From Vicia villosa (taxonomy: Eukaryota > Streptophyta > Magnoliopsida > Fabales > Fabaceae): a DNA stretch of 64,000 bases. The stretch covers positions 558,001 to 622,000 of the forward strand of contig NW_026705414.1 in NCBI RefSeq assembly GCF_029867415.1. The letters are read 5' to 3'. Under the pieces are notes generated by a model. That model did not search any database. It was not told where the DNA came from and was given only the letters and a program-made list of their open reading frames with translations. Each line of letters opens with the position of its first letter. Position 1 is the stretch's first letter. The position numbers and the translations under genes were made by a program. This document shows positions 35,119 through 46,505 of the stretch, piece by piece.

Positions 35119-36091
35119 GTGACTCCTCTCCATGATTCCTCTCCATACATGAACATGAAGCTCATTGGAAAATTAATCTTACCTCCCAAATACAACGGGC
35201 CATATATACGTTACGCTGTACAAAAAAATCAATCAACATATGCCTATTCCTACAAATTATCATCACGAGGCAGCCACACATGTCCTAAAGTACATCAAAT
35301 TTACTCAATCTCTAGGCATTGTACTGCCATCAACCTCCTCCATCCATTCAAATCAAAGCATTTTGTGACAGAGTCCGGACTACTTGTTCAGATACTAGGA
35401 GGTCAGTGACATGTTTTTGAATTTTTATGGGCAACTCTCTCATATTGTCCGTGTTGAGTAGAATAGGTGGCCAGAAAAGAACGGCTTGATCTTCGGTGAT
35501 GGTTGAGAAAAAAAGGGTTGTACTTACAAGATACTCTGATACCAAAGTAAGAGAGAGAACAAAGGTACAACAGAAAGTATGAAATTTTTGGGCAAAATTT
35601 TGATTACCTTTCCTTCTAGGCGTAGAGAACTATTTATAGTGTTCTCTTCGGTATGAATTGGGTCATGCTATATTTGTGGGCCTGAGCGTAATTCAAGGGC
35701 CCGAAATAGAGGGAACCGTTGAATAAGTCGTAGTTCATCCGGGCAGAGGGAGCTATCTGTTGGCGAGGACGGAGACTAGCGTGTTCGGATCGTCCTAAAT
35801 TGAGAGGGAGCCACCATCAGTCCCGCTCGGTGGCAGACATAAGGGTAGTTTGGTCTTTAGCTTGCTTGAGGAGTGAACCACTGCTTATTGGTTCGCTTAA
35901 GTGGATTGGATCAATTGGGCCAGTCCAAAACACATATCATGGAGATCAAAGAAGTAAATCACTATTTCTAGAAACTCATCTGAGTATGAATATAGAGCCA
36001 TGACATCAACTATCAATGAGATTCAATGTTTAACTTTATCTCCTACATGATCTTAAATTGGCACACAACTCAAATACTTTGTTGTTTCGTG
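35119..36091 (+). pseudogene. Ty1/copia polyprotein remnant, left part (split by Tekay-like element)
   Basis: 35140-35400 encodes MKLIGKLILPPKYNGPYIRY and further copia reverse transcriptase/RNase H sequence (the ‘LIGKLIYLTNTRPDI’-type region) in shifting frames. Around 35925-36010 it resumes with HISWRSKK, then EYRAMTSTINEIQ, the RNase H segment. The two parts are separated by about 480 bp of unrelated DNA. The RNase H end continues beyond the Tekay-like element at 45138. Confidence 0.75.
35400..35880. mobile_element. Unassigned insertion in the copia remnant
   Basis: A non-coding block interrupting the copia frame. It includes an ACTATTTATAG TATA-like tract and G/C-richer sequence similar in style to 6.25-7.0 kb. 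It may be an LTR or LTR fragment. Ends and duplication were not resolved. Confidence 0.35.
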
Positions 36092-36096
36092 ACAAC
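36092..36096. repeat. Target site duplication of Tekay-like element (left)
   Basis: ACAAC, repeated at 45133-45137. Confidence 0.93.
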
Positions 36097-38005
36097 TGTA
36101 ACACCCCATAAATTTCTTTATTTACTTTAATTAAATGTTTTTAATTAAATATTAGAATTAATTGAGTTATTTGAGAAATATGGATTAATGAGGCTAATGG
36201 GCCAGTGTCGCGAGTAGCAATTGGGGGGTGTGTCAGTTGCAAAGCCTTTTTACTAAACTAAGGTTATATTTTCATAAAATAGAAAAGAGGAAGATTTTGT
36301 GAAAAGAGAACCAAAAAGGAGAAGAGAAGGCTGAACGTGAAATTGGGAGAAGAGCAAGTGCGAAGAGCAAGAGTACCCAAGAATTCGACATCGAGGTAAG
36401 GGGGGATTCTTCTCATTAACCTCTATTATGGGTATTATGAATGATTCAATTGAGTTTGTATGTTAGGATTCTGAATTGGATTATATGTCGGTGTTTGGGG
36501 TTTTGGGGTTTTGTAGAACTTAGGTTCAATTTATGATGTGTGATGCAATTGAGCTGTTGTGAATGATGTTTGATGTTGGATATTGATGTTAAAACATGTT
36601 AGAAGTACATGTAAATGTGTATTTTCGTGCTGTTATGAGATCATGGACGTTTTGGTATGATTGGGTTCGCAATTGGGATGAATGAAGTGCTGCAGAAAAG
36701 TGATTTTTCTGCTATATCAGTAATGTAACTGGTTACATGAGGAGGGTAACCGATTACATGGTCTCAGAATTGGCGAAGAACTGCATTTCGCGATGATGTA
36801 ACCGGTTACATCATTTAGGTAACCGGTTACCACTGGGCGAAATTGAAAAATAAAGGTTATTGTCAGTGATGTAACCGGTTACATCATTTAGGTAACCGGT
36901 TACCACTGAAGCTTTTTGAAAAATATTTATTTTAAATATCCGTAACTTTTAAACCGTTAATTCTTTTTGGTACGCCGTTTCGAGGACTCGTTAGATGAAT
37001 TAATCTCTTATTTTATGAAGTATATTAGGGAGTTATAACTTAAACCATTTTTGCTTGGTTTTGGTAGATTGAGTAACGGTACGAACATGCTATGCGGTGT
37101 TTTAGCTAGTATGATTGCTGAGATGATAATATATTGTTGTGTTAAATGTATTATGTTGTAGTGAATATCAAATGGTTGTGATATTATTATGCTTGTATGT
37201 TGTGAATAAATGATTATGAATCGTTGGTGGATGTTAATGATGAGCATGTCGTGGTTGATGCATGCATTTCATAATCATGTTGCGGGCTGTATCCCTTATG
37301 GTGGTGGGACAGCGGTAGCTAATTCCCATCATGTGGAATTAGTGAGAGAAGTAGCCAAATCTTTATGGTGGTGGATCGGTGAGATGGGTTATCCCATGTT
37401 TGGTACCTTATGCATTTAGTTGCATTGCATTAGGTTGTTGTGTATAATTGTAACATGAATGGAAGTTGTCCAATGTTATAATTTGTGTGTATTTGGTATG
37501 AATGACTGTATTTGATGAATGTTGCTATACTATCTGAATATAATTGATTTGGGTGAATAATGTATGGATGAAGTTGTATTGTTTATATTCCTATAACATT
37601 TGTTAATGCGAATGAAACTCACCATTACTGTTGTTGTTTTTCAGATTGAGGAGTAGCTTGTGTACTTGGTGAGGATTAGCTCGTCAAGTAGTTCGTTAGA
37701 GTCAGTTGGGTCTGTGTCATGCTCTCGTCGTGTAACATTGGGAACGTTATTTTAGAATTGGCTGATAAACTCTTGTTTTGTTTTTGGTTTATGGTTGAAT
37801 CATGAGTCTCCGACTCTGGATGTTTGATTATTCAGTTGTTAAGAATATTCCGCTGTGTTAACATGCTATCTGAATATTTTTTGGTTTATCGTTCCTTTAT
37901 GGCATGACATGAATATTTGTTTATTTTATTGGAGTTGTAATACCCTTTTTCATGTTTTACTCTGATTTTTGTTAAATTTTCCGCGGGGTTTAGAAGGGTG
38001 TTACA
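36097..38005 (+). repeat. 5' LTR of the Tekay-like element, 1909 bp
   Basis: TGTAACA...TGTTACA ends. It contains the 73-bp tandem array at 36719-36910. A likely splice donor or leader lies at GAGGTAAGGGGGG (about 36392). Confidence 0.95.
36719..36910. repeat. 73-bp tandem array with paired GTAACCGGTTAC palindromes
   Basis: Six 12-bp palindromes or near-palindromes lie at 36725-36736, 36746-36757, 36798-36809, 36819-36830, 36871-36882 and 36892-36903. Partners within a pair start exactly 21 bp apart and pairs repeat every 73 bp. The first pair is degenerate (GTAACTGGTTAC, GTAACCGATTAC) and the other four sites are perfect. The same array exists in the 3' LTR, where the hAT insertion separates the second and third units. 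Confidence 0.93.
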
Positions 38006-38009
38006 ATAG

Positions 38010-38021
38010 TGGTATCAGAGC
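38010..38021 (+). promoter_or_regulatory. Primer-binding site, tRNA-iMet type
   Basis: TGGTATCAGAGC, 4 bp after the 5' LTR, is complementary to the 3' end of plant initiator methionine tRNA, the usual primer of chromoviruses. Confidence 0.9.
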
Positions 38022-38123
38022 ATAGTCGGTCGTCTGAGTCAGAGTCTTAGTGTCGGTTAATCCTTCGTATGCGATTAGTGTAAGGTTGACACTGTCGATA
38101 CTTCTTGTTCTAATGAATATTGT

Positions 38124-41100
38124 TTGATATTTAGCAGAACATTGGCCGGAAGAGGAGGAAGAAACGACGACGCGATCGCTGAGGCTCTGGGCATGATTGC
38201 TGGTGTGTTGGGAGGGAATGCCAATGGAGCTGGTATTGGTGCTGACAGGCAGCCGAACAGTTTTCAGAGGAACAATCCTCCGTTGTTCAAAGGCACACAC
38301 GATCTCGAAGGCGCTCAGAGGTGGCTGAAGGAAATTGAAAGGATCTTCTGAGTGATCGATTGTGCTGAAAATCTAAAGGTGAGGTATGGTACTCACATGC
38401 TGTTTGAAGAAGCTGATGATTGGTGGATGGCTAGTAGGGATGAACTCGAATCTGCAGGTGTAGCAATTACTTGGGCTGTATTCAGGCGAGAATTCCTGAG
38501 GAGGTACTTTCTTGAGGATGTTCGGGGCAGGAAAGAGGTTGAGTTTTTGGAGCTGACACAGGGTAACATGACGGTACCGGAGTATGCTTCAAAGTTTGTG
38601 GAGCTGGCCAAGTACTATGTCCACTATAACAATGATGAAGCGAGCGAATTTTCGAAATGTGTTAAGTTCGAGAATGGTCTCCGTGATGAAATTAAGCAGG
38701 GAATCAGGTACCAAAGGATTCATCGGTTTACTGATTTGGTAGATTGTAGTAGAATATATGAAGAGGATAACCTCAAGTTGAAGTCATCTCACTCCCGCGA
38801 GTTAGTTGACAAAAAAGGGAAGAAGCCTATGGACCGTGGTAAACCATATGGTAGAGGTAATCATAAAGCTGGAGGTTGGAGGAAGCCTAGTGGGGGAGAC
38901 TCTAGTGCCCCTGTTAAGTGCTTTAAGTGTGGGGAACCTGGGCATCGCGTTCACGAGTGCAAAAGTGAAGAGAAGAAGTGCTACAGGTGTGGTAAGGCAG
39001 GCCACATTGCCGTTGACTGCAAAGGAAAGACTGTGACTTGTTATAACTGTGGTGAAGAGGGCCATATTAGTCCACAGTGTCCTAAGCCAAAGAAGAATCA
39101 AGCTGGGGGTAAAGTTTTCGCTTTACAGGTTCAGAGACTACTCCAGAGGATCGGTTGATTAAAGGTACGTGTTTTATCCATGGCACTCCTTTAATTGCAA
39201 TAATAGATACTGGAGCAACTCACTCATTTATTTCGTTGGATTGTGCTAAACGTCTGAACTTGGAAATATCTGATATTCATGGAAGTATGATCATTGACAC
39301 TCCTGCGTCGGGTTCAGTGACTACTTCGTTTGCCTGTTTGAACTGTCCAATTGATATTTTTGGTAGAGAGTTTGGAATGGACTTAGTGTGCCTTCCATTG
39401 GAACAACTTGATATCATCCTGGGCATGAATTGTTGCAATTTAATCGGGTCCATATCAACTATTTCACGAAGACGGTTATTTTTCCGGAAGATGTCGGTGT
39501 TGAGGGTCTAGCGATGACGGCTAGACAAGTGGGTGAAGCAATGAAGGACGGGGCTGCCGTGTTTATGTTGATTGCATCCATGGAAGTGAAGAAGAAAGTG
39601 GTGGGTAGTGACCTACCAGTAGTATGTGAATTCCCAGAAGTTTTTCCAGAAGATGTAAGAGAGTTACCGCCAGAGAGGGAGGCAGAATTTGCTATTGAGT
39701 TAGTTCCTGGAACTAGTCCTGTGTCGATGGCGCCGTATCGTATGTCGGCATCTGAATTAGCGGAGTTGAAGAGTCAGCTAGAAGAATTGCTGGAAAAAGA
39801 ATTCATTCGTCCTAGTGTGTCGCCGTGGGGTGCACCGGTGTTGTTGGTAAAGAAGAAAGAAGGCTCTATGAGATTGTGTGTGGATTATAGACAACTGAAT
39901 AAAGTTACTATCAAGAATCGGTATCCATTACCGAGGATTGATGATTTGATGGATCAACTGGTTTGTGCGAGCGTGTTCAGCAAAATTAACTTGAGGTCGG
40001 GATATCATCAGATTCGGGTGAAGACGGATGATATTCAGAAGACGGCATTTAGAACAAGGTATGGTCATTACGAATATACAGTGATGTCATTTGGAGTAAC
40101 TAATGCGCCGAGGGTTTTTATGGAGTATATGAATAGGATCTTCCATCCTTACCTGGATCAGTTCGTGGTGGTATTTATCGATGATATTCTAATATATTCT
40201 AAGAGTGAAGAAGAACATGCAGAGAATCTAAGGGTGGTATTAGAACTATTGAAGGAAAAGAAACTTTATGCAAAACTGTCAAAGTGTGAGTTCTGGCTAA
40301 GTGAAGTAAGCTTTCTTGGGCATGTAATTTCTAAAGATGGTATTGCCGTTGACCCAACGAAAGTAGAAGCAGTGTCTCAATGGGAAGCTCCGAAGTCAGT
40401 TTCCGAAATCCGTAGTTTCCTTGGTCTTGCGGGTTACTATAGAAAGTTCATCGAAGGTTTTTCAAAGTTAGCGTTGCCGTTAACTAAGTTGACTAGGAAG
40501 GGTCAAGCATTCATCTGGGATTCGAAATGTGAAGAAGGATTCCAAGAGTTGAAGAGGAGGTTGACTAGTGCGCCGATCTTGATTTTTCCGAATCCGGCGG
40601 AATCTTTTGTTGTGTATTGTGATGCTTCATTGTTGGGATTAGGAGGTTTACTGATGCAGAATCAACAGGTAGTCGCTTATGCGTCAAGACAACTCAAAGT
40701 GTATGAGAGAAACTATTCGACTCATGACTTAGAGTTGGCAGCAGTGGTATTTGTGTTGAAATTGTGGAGACATTATCTGTATGGTTTGAGGTTTGAAGTA
40801 TTTAGTGATCACAAGAGCCTGAAGTATCTCTTTGATCAAAAAGAGCTGAATATGAGGCAAAGAAGATGGTTAGAATTCCTCAAGGATTATGATTTTGGAC
40901 TGAATTACCATCCGGGGAAAGCAAACGTGGTTGCCGATGCTTTGAGTAGGAAGTCTTTGCATATGTCTATGCTTATGGTGAGAGAATTGGATTTAATTGA
41001 ACAATTCAGAGATTTGAGTTTAGTATGCGAAGGCACTCCTGTCAGTGTTAAGTTGGGTATGCTGAAGCTGACTAGTGGTATTTTGGAAGAGATTCGAGAG

Positions 41101-42507
41101 GGTCAGAAAGCTGATGTAGAGTTGGTTGATAAGTTGACTCTGATTAACCAAGGCAAGGGAGGTGAATTCAGAATCGACGAGAACGGTATTATGAGGTTTG
41201 GTAACCGTGTTTGTGTTCCTAATGTTTCCGAATTGAGGAGGAATATTCTCGAAGAAGGACATCGTAGTGGATTGAGCATTCATCTTGGTGCTACCAAGAT
41301 GTATCATGACTTAAAGAAGCTGTTTTGGTGGCCTGGAATGAAAAAGGAAATAGCTGAATTTGTCTATGCTTGTTTGACTTGCCAGAAGTTGAAGATTGAG
41401 CATCAGAAACCGTATGGAGCTATGCAACCGTTATTTATTCCGGAATGGAAGTGGGATAGTATATCTATGGATTTTGTTTCTGGTTTTCCAAAGACGGTGA
41501 AGAACTATGAAGCCATTTGGGTTATTGTAGACAGGTTGACAAAGTCTGCTCATTTCATACCAATGAGAATGGATTACCCGATGGAGAAGCTGGCTCAATT
41601 GTACATTGAGAAGATAGTGAGTTTACATGGTATCCCTTCGAGTATCGTGTCAGATAGAGATCCAAGGTTCACATCCAAATTTCGGGAAGGTTTGCAGAAG
41701 GCTTTGGGTACTAAGCTGAGATTGAGTTCTGCTTATCATCCGCAGACGGATGGACAGACGAAAAGAACCATTCAATCACTAGAAGATTTGTTGCGTGCAT
41801 GTGTGTTGGAAAAAAGCGGTACTTGGGATAGTTATCTACCCTTGATCGAATTTACCTACAATAATAGTTTTCACTCGAGTATTGGTATGGCTCCGTTTGA
41901 AGCTTTGTATGGTCGGAGGTGTAGGACGCCTTTATGTTGGTATGAATCTGGCGAAAGTGCTGTGATTGGACCGGAGATTGTTCAAGAAACGACAAAAAAG
42001 ATTAAGATGATTCAGGAGAAGATGAAGGCTTCTCAAAGTCGTCAGAAGAGTTATCATGACAAGAGGCGGAGAACACTTGAATTTCAAGAAGGAGATCACG
42101 TGTTTATGAGAGTTACTCCTATGACTGGTATCAGACGAGCTCTAAAGTCAAAGAAATTGACTTCGCATTTTATTGGTCCGTTTCAGATTTCGGAAAGAGT
42201 AGGAGAGGTGGCGTATCGCATTGCGTTGCCACCGACGCTTGCGAATCTGCATGATGTATTCCATGTGTCGCAGTTGAGGAAATACATTGCCGATCCATCT
42301 CATGTGATCCAAGTGGATGATGTACAGGTAAATGATAATCTGATAGTTGAAACCTTGCCTATGAGGATTGAAGATCGGAAGGTGAAACAATTGCGTGGCA
42401 AGGAGATAGCGTTGGTCAGAGTAGCTTGGGGAGGACCAGCCGGTGAAAATGTTACATGGGAATTGGAGAGCCAGATGAAGGACTCCTACCCGGAACTCTT
42501 TGTCTAA
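38124..42507 (+). pseudogene. gag-pol of the Tekay-like element, inactivated
   Basis: Gag runs from about 38124. It has no ATG at the expected start (a TTG stands before AGRGGRND) and a TGA stop at 38349-38351. Gag then continues to about 39126 with three CCHC zinc knuckles (CFKCGEPGHRVHEC; CYRCGKAGHIAVDC; CYNCGEEGHISPQC). The frame shifts near 39126, and protease follows with the active-site triplet in IIDTGATHSFI. A second shift lies near 39430. From there pol is open for 1025 codons to TAA at 42505-42507: reverse transcriptase with FIDDILIYS, RNase H, integrase with an HHCC zinc finger ([10 protein letters not shown]...CLTCQ), and a C-terminal chromodomain-like segment ([17 protein letters not shown]). 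Two catalytic residues are altered: reverse-transcriptase motif A reads [10 protein letters not shown], with Asn (39988-39990) where Asp is conserved, and the integrase DD35E glutamate position is Lys (41761-41763). Confidence 0.93.
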
Positions 42508-42536
42508 GGTATGTTTTCGAGGACGAAAACTTTTCT

Positions 42537-42549
42537 AGTGGGGGAGGGT
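42537..42549 (+). promoter_or_regulatory. Polypurine tract
   Basis: AGTGGGGGAGGGT immediately precedes the 3' LTR and would prime plus-strand synthesis. Confidence 0.85.
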
Positions 42550-45132
42550 TGTAACACCCCATAAATTTCTTTATTTAATTTAATTAATTTTTTTTAATTA
42601 AATATTAGAATTAATTGAGTTATTTGAGAAATATGGATTAATGAGGCTAATGGGCCAGTTTCGCGAGTAGCAATTGGGGGGTGTGTCAGTTGCAAAGCCT
42701 TTTTACTAAACTAAGGTTATATTTTCATAAAATAGAAAAGAGGAAGATTTTGTGAAAAGAGAACCCAAAAGGAGAAGAGAAGGCTGAACGTGAAATTGGG
42801 AGAAGAGCAAGTGCGAAGAGCAAGAGTACCCAAGAATTCAACATCGAGGTAAGGGGGGATTCTTCTCATTAACCTCTATTATGGGTATTATGAATGATTC
42901 AATTGAGTTTTTATGTTAGGATTCTGAATTGGATTATATGTCGGTGTTTGGGGTTTTGGGGTTTTGTAGAACTTAGGTTCAATTTATGATGTGTGATGCA
43001 ATTGAGCTGTTGTGAATGATGTTTGATGTTGGATATTGATGTTAAAACATGTTAGAAGTATGTGTGAATGTGTATTTTCGTGCTGTTATGAGATCATGGA
43101 CGTTTTGGTATGATTGGGTTCGCAATTGGGATGAATGAAGTGCTGCAGAAAAGTGATTTTTCTGCTATATCAGTAATGTAACCGGTTACATGAGGAGCGT
43201 AACCGATTACATGGTCTCAGAATGGGCGAAGAACTGCATTTCGCGATGATGTAACCGGTTACATCATTTAGGTAACCGGTTACCACTGGGCGAAATTGAA
43301 AAATAAAGGTTACTGTCAGTAGGGATGGGAATAGGCTGGGCCGAGCTAGGCTTTACCAAGCCTGAGCCTGGCTTGCTAAAAAATTCAAAGCCTAAGCCTG
43401 GCCTGTAGCCTATAGTAGGCTTATTTTTTGGCCTGAGCCTGACCTTTTAGAAGGCCTGATTGGCCTGTTAGCCTACTTAAAAGCCTATTTCATTTGAACA
43501 TTTGTAAATAAGTCATTCAACTCAACTTTATATAGACTAACAAATTAAAAGATCAGTGAGATTAAATGTTTGTTTGCATTGACTTATTTGAGTTTACCTA
43601 GTTGTATAAATTTTGTGATACTATTTGTTTGAAAAAACTTATGGAAGTAACTTATGACATTGTTCATAAGATTTTTTTCCATCTTATTTTCATAATTTCT
43701 TTAAGATAACTAATATTTATTTTTATATTTTAATTCAATATACAAAATACAATATAATATTAATAAAATTATTCAAATTTATTTAAATAGGCCGGCCTCA
43801 TAGGCTTAAAAGGCTTTTTATATGACCTGTGGCCTAGCCTTTTTAGCTAAATAGGCTTATAAAAAAGCCTAGGCCTTTTCTATTTATGTAAAAAGCCTGG
43901 CCTGGTCTTGGCCTATGTAGGCTGGGCCGTAGGCCCCTGTTAATCGGCCTGGCCTATTCCCACCCCTAACTGTCAGTGATGTAACCGGTTACATCATTTA
44001 GGTAACCGGTTACCACTGAAGCTTTTTGAAAAATATTTATTTTAAATATCCGTAACTTTTAAACCGCTAATTCTTTTTGGTACGCCGTTTCGAGGACTCG
44101 TTAGATGAACTAATCTCCTATTTTATGAAGTATATTAGGGAGTTATAACTTAAACCATTTTTGCTTGGTTTTGAGAATTGGCATTTGGTGGTAGATTGAG
44201 TAACGGTACGAACATGCTATGCGGTGTTTTAGCTAGTATGATTGCTGAGATGATAATATATTGTTGTGTTAAATGTATTATGTTGTAGTGAATATCAAAT
44301 GGTTGTGATATTATTATGCTTGTATGTTGTGAATAAATGATTATGAATCGTTGGTGGATGTTAATGATGATCATGTCGTGGTTGATGCATGCATTTCATA
44401 ATCATGTTGCGGGCTGTATCCCTTATGGTGGTGGGACAGCGGTAGCTAATTCCCATCGTGTGGAATTAGTGAGAGAAGTAGCCGAATCTTTATGGTGGTG
44501 GATCGGTGAGATGAGTTATCCCATGTTTGGTACCACATGCATTTAGTTGCATTGCATTAGGTTGTTGTGTATAATTGTAACATGAACGGAAGTTGTCCAA
44601 TGTTATAATTTGTGTGTATTTGGTATGAATGACTGTATTTGATGAATGTTGCTATACTATCTGAATATAATTGATTTGGGTGAATAATGTATGGATGAAG
44701 TTGTATTGTTTATATTCCTATAACATTTGTTAATGCGAATGAAACTCACCCTTACTGTTGTTATTTTTCAGATTGAGGAGTAGCTTGTGTACTTGGTGAG
44801 GATTAGCTCGTCAAGTAGTTCGTTAGAGTCAGTTGGGTCTGTGTCATGCTCTGGTCGTGTAACACTGGGAACGTTATTTTAGAATTGGCTGATAAACTCT
44901 TGTTTTGTTTTTGGTTTATGGTTGAATCATGAGTCTCCGACTCCGGATGTTTGATTATTCAGTTGTTAAGAATATTCCGCTGTGTTAACATGCTATCTGA
45001 ATAATTTTTGGTTTATCGTTCCTTTATGGCATGACATGAATATTTGTTTATTTCATTGGAGTTGTAATACCCTTTTTCATGTTTTACTCTGATTTTTGTT
45101 AAATTTTCCGCGGAGTTTAGAAGGGTGTTACA
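42550..45132 (+). repeat. 3' LTR of the Tekay-like element, 2583 bp including hAT insertion
   Basis: It is homologous to the 5' LTR throughout. It is 674 bp longer: 649 bp of hAT element, 8 bp of its target duplication and 17 extra bp near 44170-44190 account for the whole difference. Confidence 0.95.
43320..43968. mobile_element. Non-autonomous hAT element, 649 bp, in the 3' LTR
   Basis: It starts TAGGGATGGGAATAGGC and ends GCCTATTCCCACCCCTA, a 17-bp terminal inverted repeat with one mismatch. The exact 8-bp duplication ACTGTCAG flanks it at 43312-43319 and 43969-43976. The equivalent site in the 5' LTR (about 36861) is empty with a single copy, which proves the insertion. Both ends carry many copies of AGGCCT/AGCCTG words. 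No coding capacity. Confidence 0.95.
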
Positions 45133-45137
45133 ACAAC
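45133..45137. repeat. Target site duplication of Tekay-like element (right)
   Basis: ACAAC, matching 36092-36096. Confidence 0.93.
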
Positions 45138-45420
45138 CAATATACATGATACATTGTAACAAGTCCTCATTCTATTAGAAGACAAAACACATAGAATTAG
45201 ATTGTCACTTCGTAAGAAAAAACTCTAAAACCATCTCTTTGATCTCCTTCCCATCACCTCATCTCAGCAATTAAAAGACATATTTACTAAAGCTCTTGAT
45301 CTCACTCCCTTTCATACTTTTGTTTCTAAGCTTGGTCCCTTCAACATATGTAATCTATTTTGAGGAGGGGATAATAGACTATAGTAACTTTTTGTTAATT
45401 ATTTAGCATTTCTAATATTA
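45138..45420 (+). pseudogene. Ty1/copia remnant, right part (RNase H C-terminus)
   Basis: It encodes HIELDCH, then LKDIFTKALDLTPFHTFVSK and LGPFNICN before a stop and a purine-rich GAGGAGGGGATAA tract at about 45362. This is the standard end of a copia polyprotein followed by its polypurine tract. It continues the remnant at 35119-36091. Confidence 0.82.
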
Positions 45421-45767
45421 GTTAGTTAAGACAGTTAAGTTATTGGTTAAGTCATGCTCACTATAATACTAATAGTACTATAGTACCTAACTATCACACA
45501 TTTGTAATCATCTTTCTCATAATGGAATAATTCACTCATTCGCATTTACTTTTTTTTTTTTTTACATTCACATTTACTTTTCAATTCTTCATTTAACTTT
45601 CAATACTGAAAGTAAAAACAAGAATCCAGCTTTAAGAAAACTTTGAGTTTTATAGTCTCTTTCCTAATTTCATTAGTTACGTAGTCAAGATATTCATTGT
45701 TAAGATATTGAAGGGAATCTATTTTTGAGATGCAATAACCTCTATTGTTAGACTAACTAATGAAGCT
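45421..45767. other. Probable copia LTR remnant / AT-rich DNA
   Basis: Follows the copia polypurine tract and includes a T/A run at about 45550. It is presumably the decayed 3' LTR of the copia element. The end was not defined. Confidence 0.35.
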
Positions 45768-46137
45768 TAAGTCTCGAGGAATTAACATGTCACCCTTTAA
45801 ATTATACATGTTAATTCTTATTTTTTTTATTTCATTTTTATCTCTGATGAGATTCAAAGAATTTTCGGACGAAATTTTCGGTACACCCTACCAAATTTCC
45901 GATACGAGTAAATTTCCGGTAGTGTATTTAAAATTTTTGGTATATCGGAAATTTCAAATTTTCGGGCAGTACTAGAAATTTCTGGTAGGTTTTAATATTA
46001 GGTTTTTTCAACGGTTGAGATTTTGCCGACACTTTTGGAGGGTCCTTATTGCACCGACACATATGTGTGGCCTAGAATGCATCACCATTTGTATAAATAA
46101 GGGTCTTAGGGTTATTGGATAACATATCTCAACAAAA

Positions 46138-46505
46138 TGTCTCTTCCTCAATATTTGATTAATGTAGCAGTATATTTTTATGGCTGCAACCCTGCTGTTG
46201 AAACCAAGATTCCAGATGGCCCCGAATCCGTTGCCACCTAGAAAGAAACGTTGAATAATTCACTGTCTGATTCAGATAACAGAAAGGTGACAAAGATTGA
46301 GTTTCTGGAGGACTGTATTGATACAAATGGAAGGGTGAAATACAACCTAATCGAGTTGAAGAATGATGAAGATGTGAATGCCATGTGGAAATCATTTCTC
46401 CATAGGATAACTAAAGGTCCGATCGAGTTGGACGCGCAGATCCGAAGATCCATGGACGACATAATGAAGTGTCTGAAAAGTCCAAAGTCATCTGTTAGTG
46501 TCTAG
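46138..46505 (+). pseudogene. Transposon-carried ORF of unknown function
   Basis: From ATG at 46138 it reads MSLPQYLINVAVYFYGCNP, meets a TAG at about 46240, and continues in frame through SDNRKVTKIEFLEDCIDTNG and VKYNLIELKNDEDVNAMWKS to TAG at 46503-46505, about 122 codons in all. I recognise similar ORFs as companions of plant mobile-element genes in legumes, but know of no function. The single in-frame stop is the only lesion. Confidence 0.5.

Larger units (their letters stand above)
36097..45132 (+). mobile_element. Ty3/gypsy LTR retrotransposon, Tekay/Del-like chromovirus, 9036 bp with a nested hAT
   Basis: A structurally complete element. The 5' LTR is 36097-38005, the primer-binding site 38010-38021, gag-pol about 38124-42507, the polypurine tract 42537-42549 and the 3' LTR 42550-45132. 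It is flanked by the 5-bp duplication ACAAC. Both LTRs start TGTAACA and end TGTTACA. The pol order is protease, reverse transcriptase, RNase H, integrase, with a chromodomain-like C-terminus, which places it among plant chromoviruses. The long LTRs and the protein sequence favour the Tekay/Del branch. By eye the LTRs differ at about 32 positions over 1.9 kb (about 1.7%), so insertion was recent in evolutionary terms. Coding lesions make it non-autonomous. Confidence 0.95.

Noticed and set aside
36719..36910. Regularly spaced repeats resembling a CRISPR array
   Set aside because: The 'spacers' are themselves repeated, the array is duplicated in both LTRs, and the DNA is plant nuclear.
37210..37419. 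69-codon open frame present in both Tekay LTRs (also at 44337-44546)
   Set aside because: It is conserved only because the LTRs are copies; at least seven differences between the two show no bias for keeping the protein, and no homologue is known to me.
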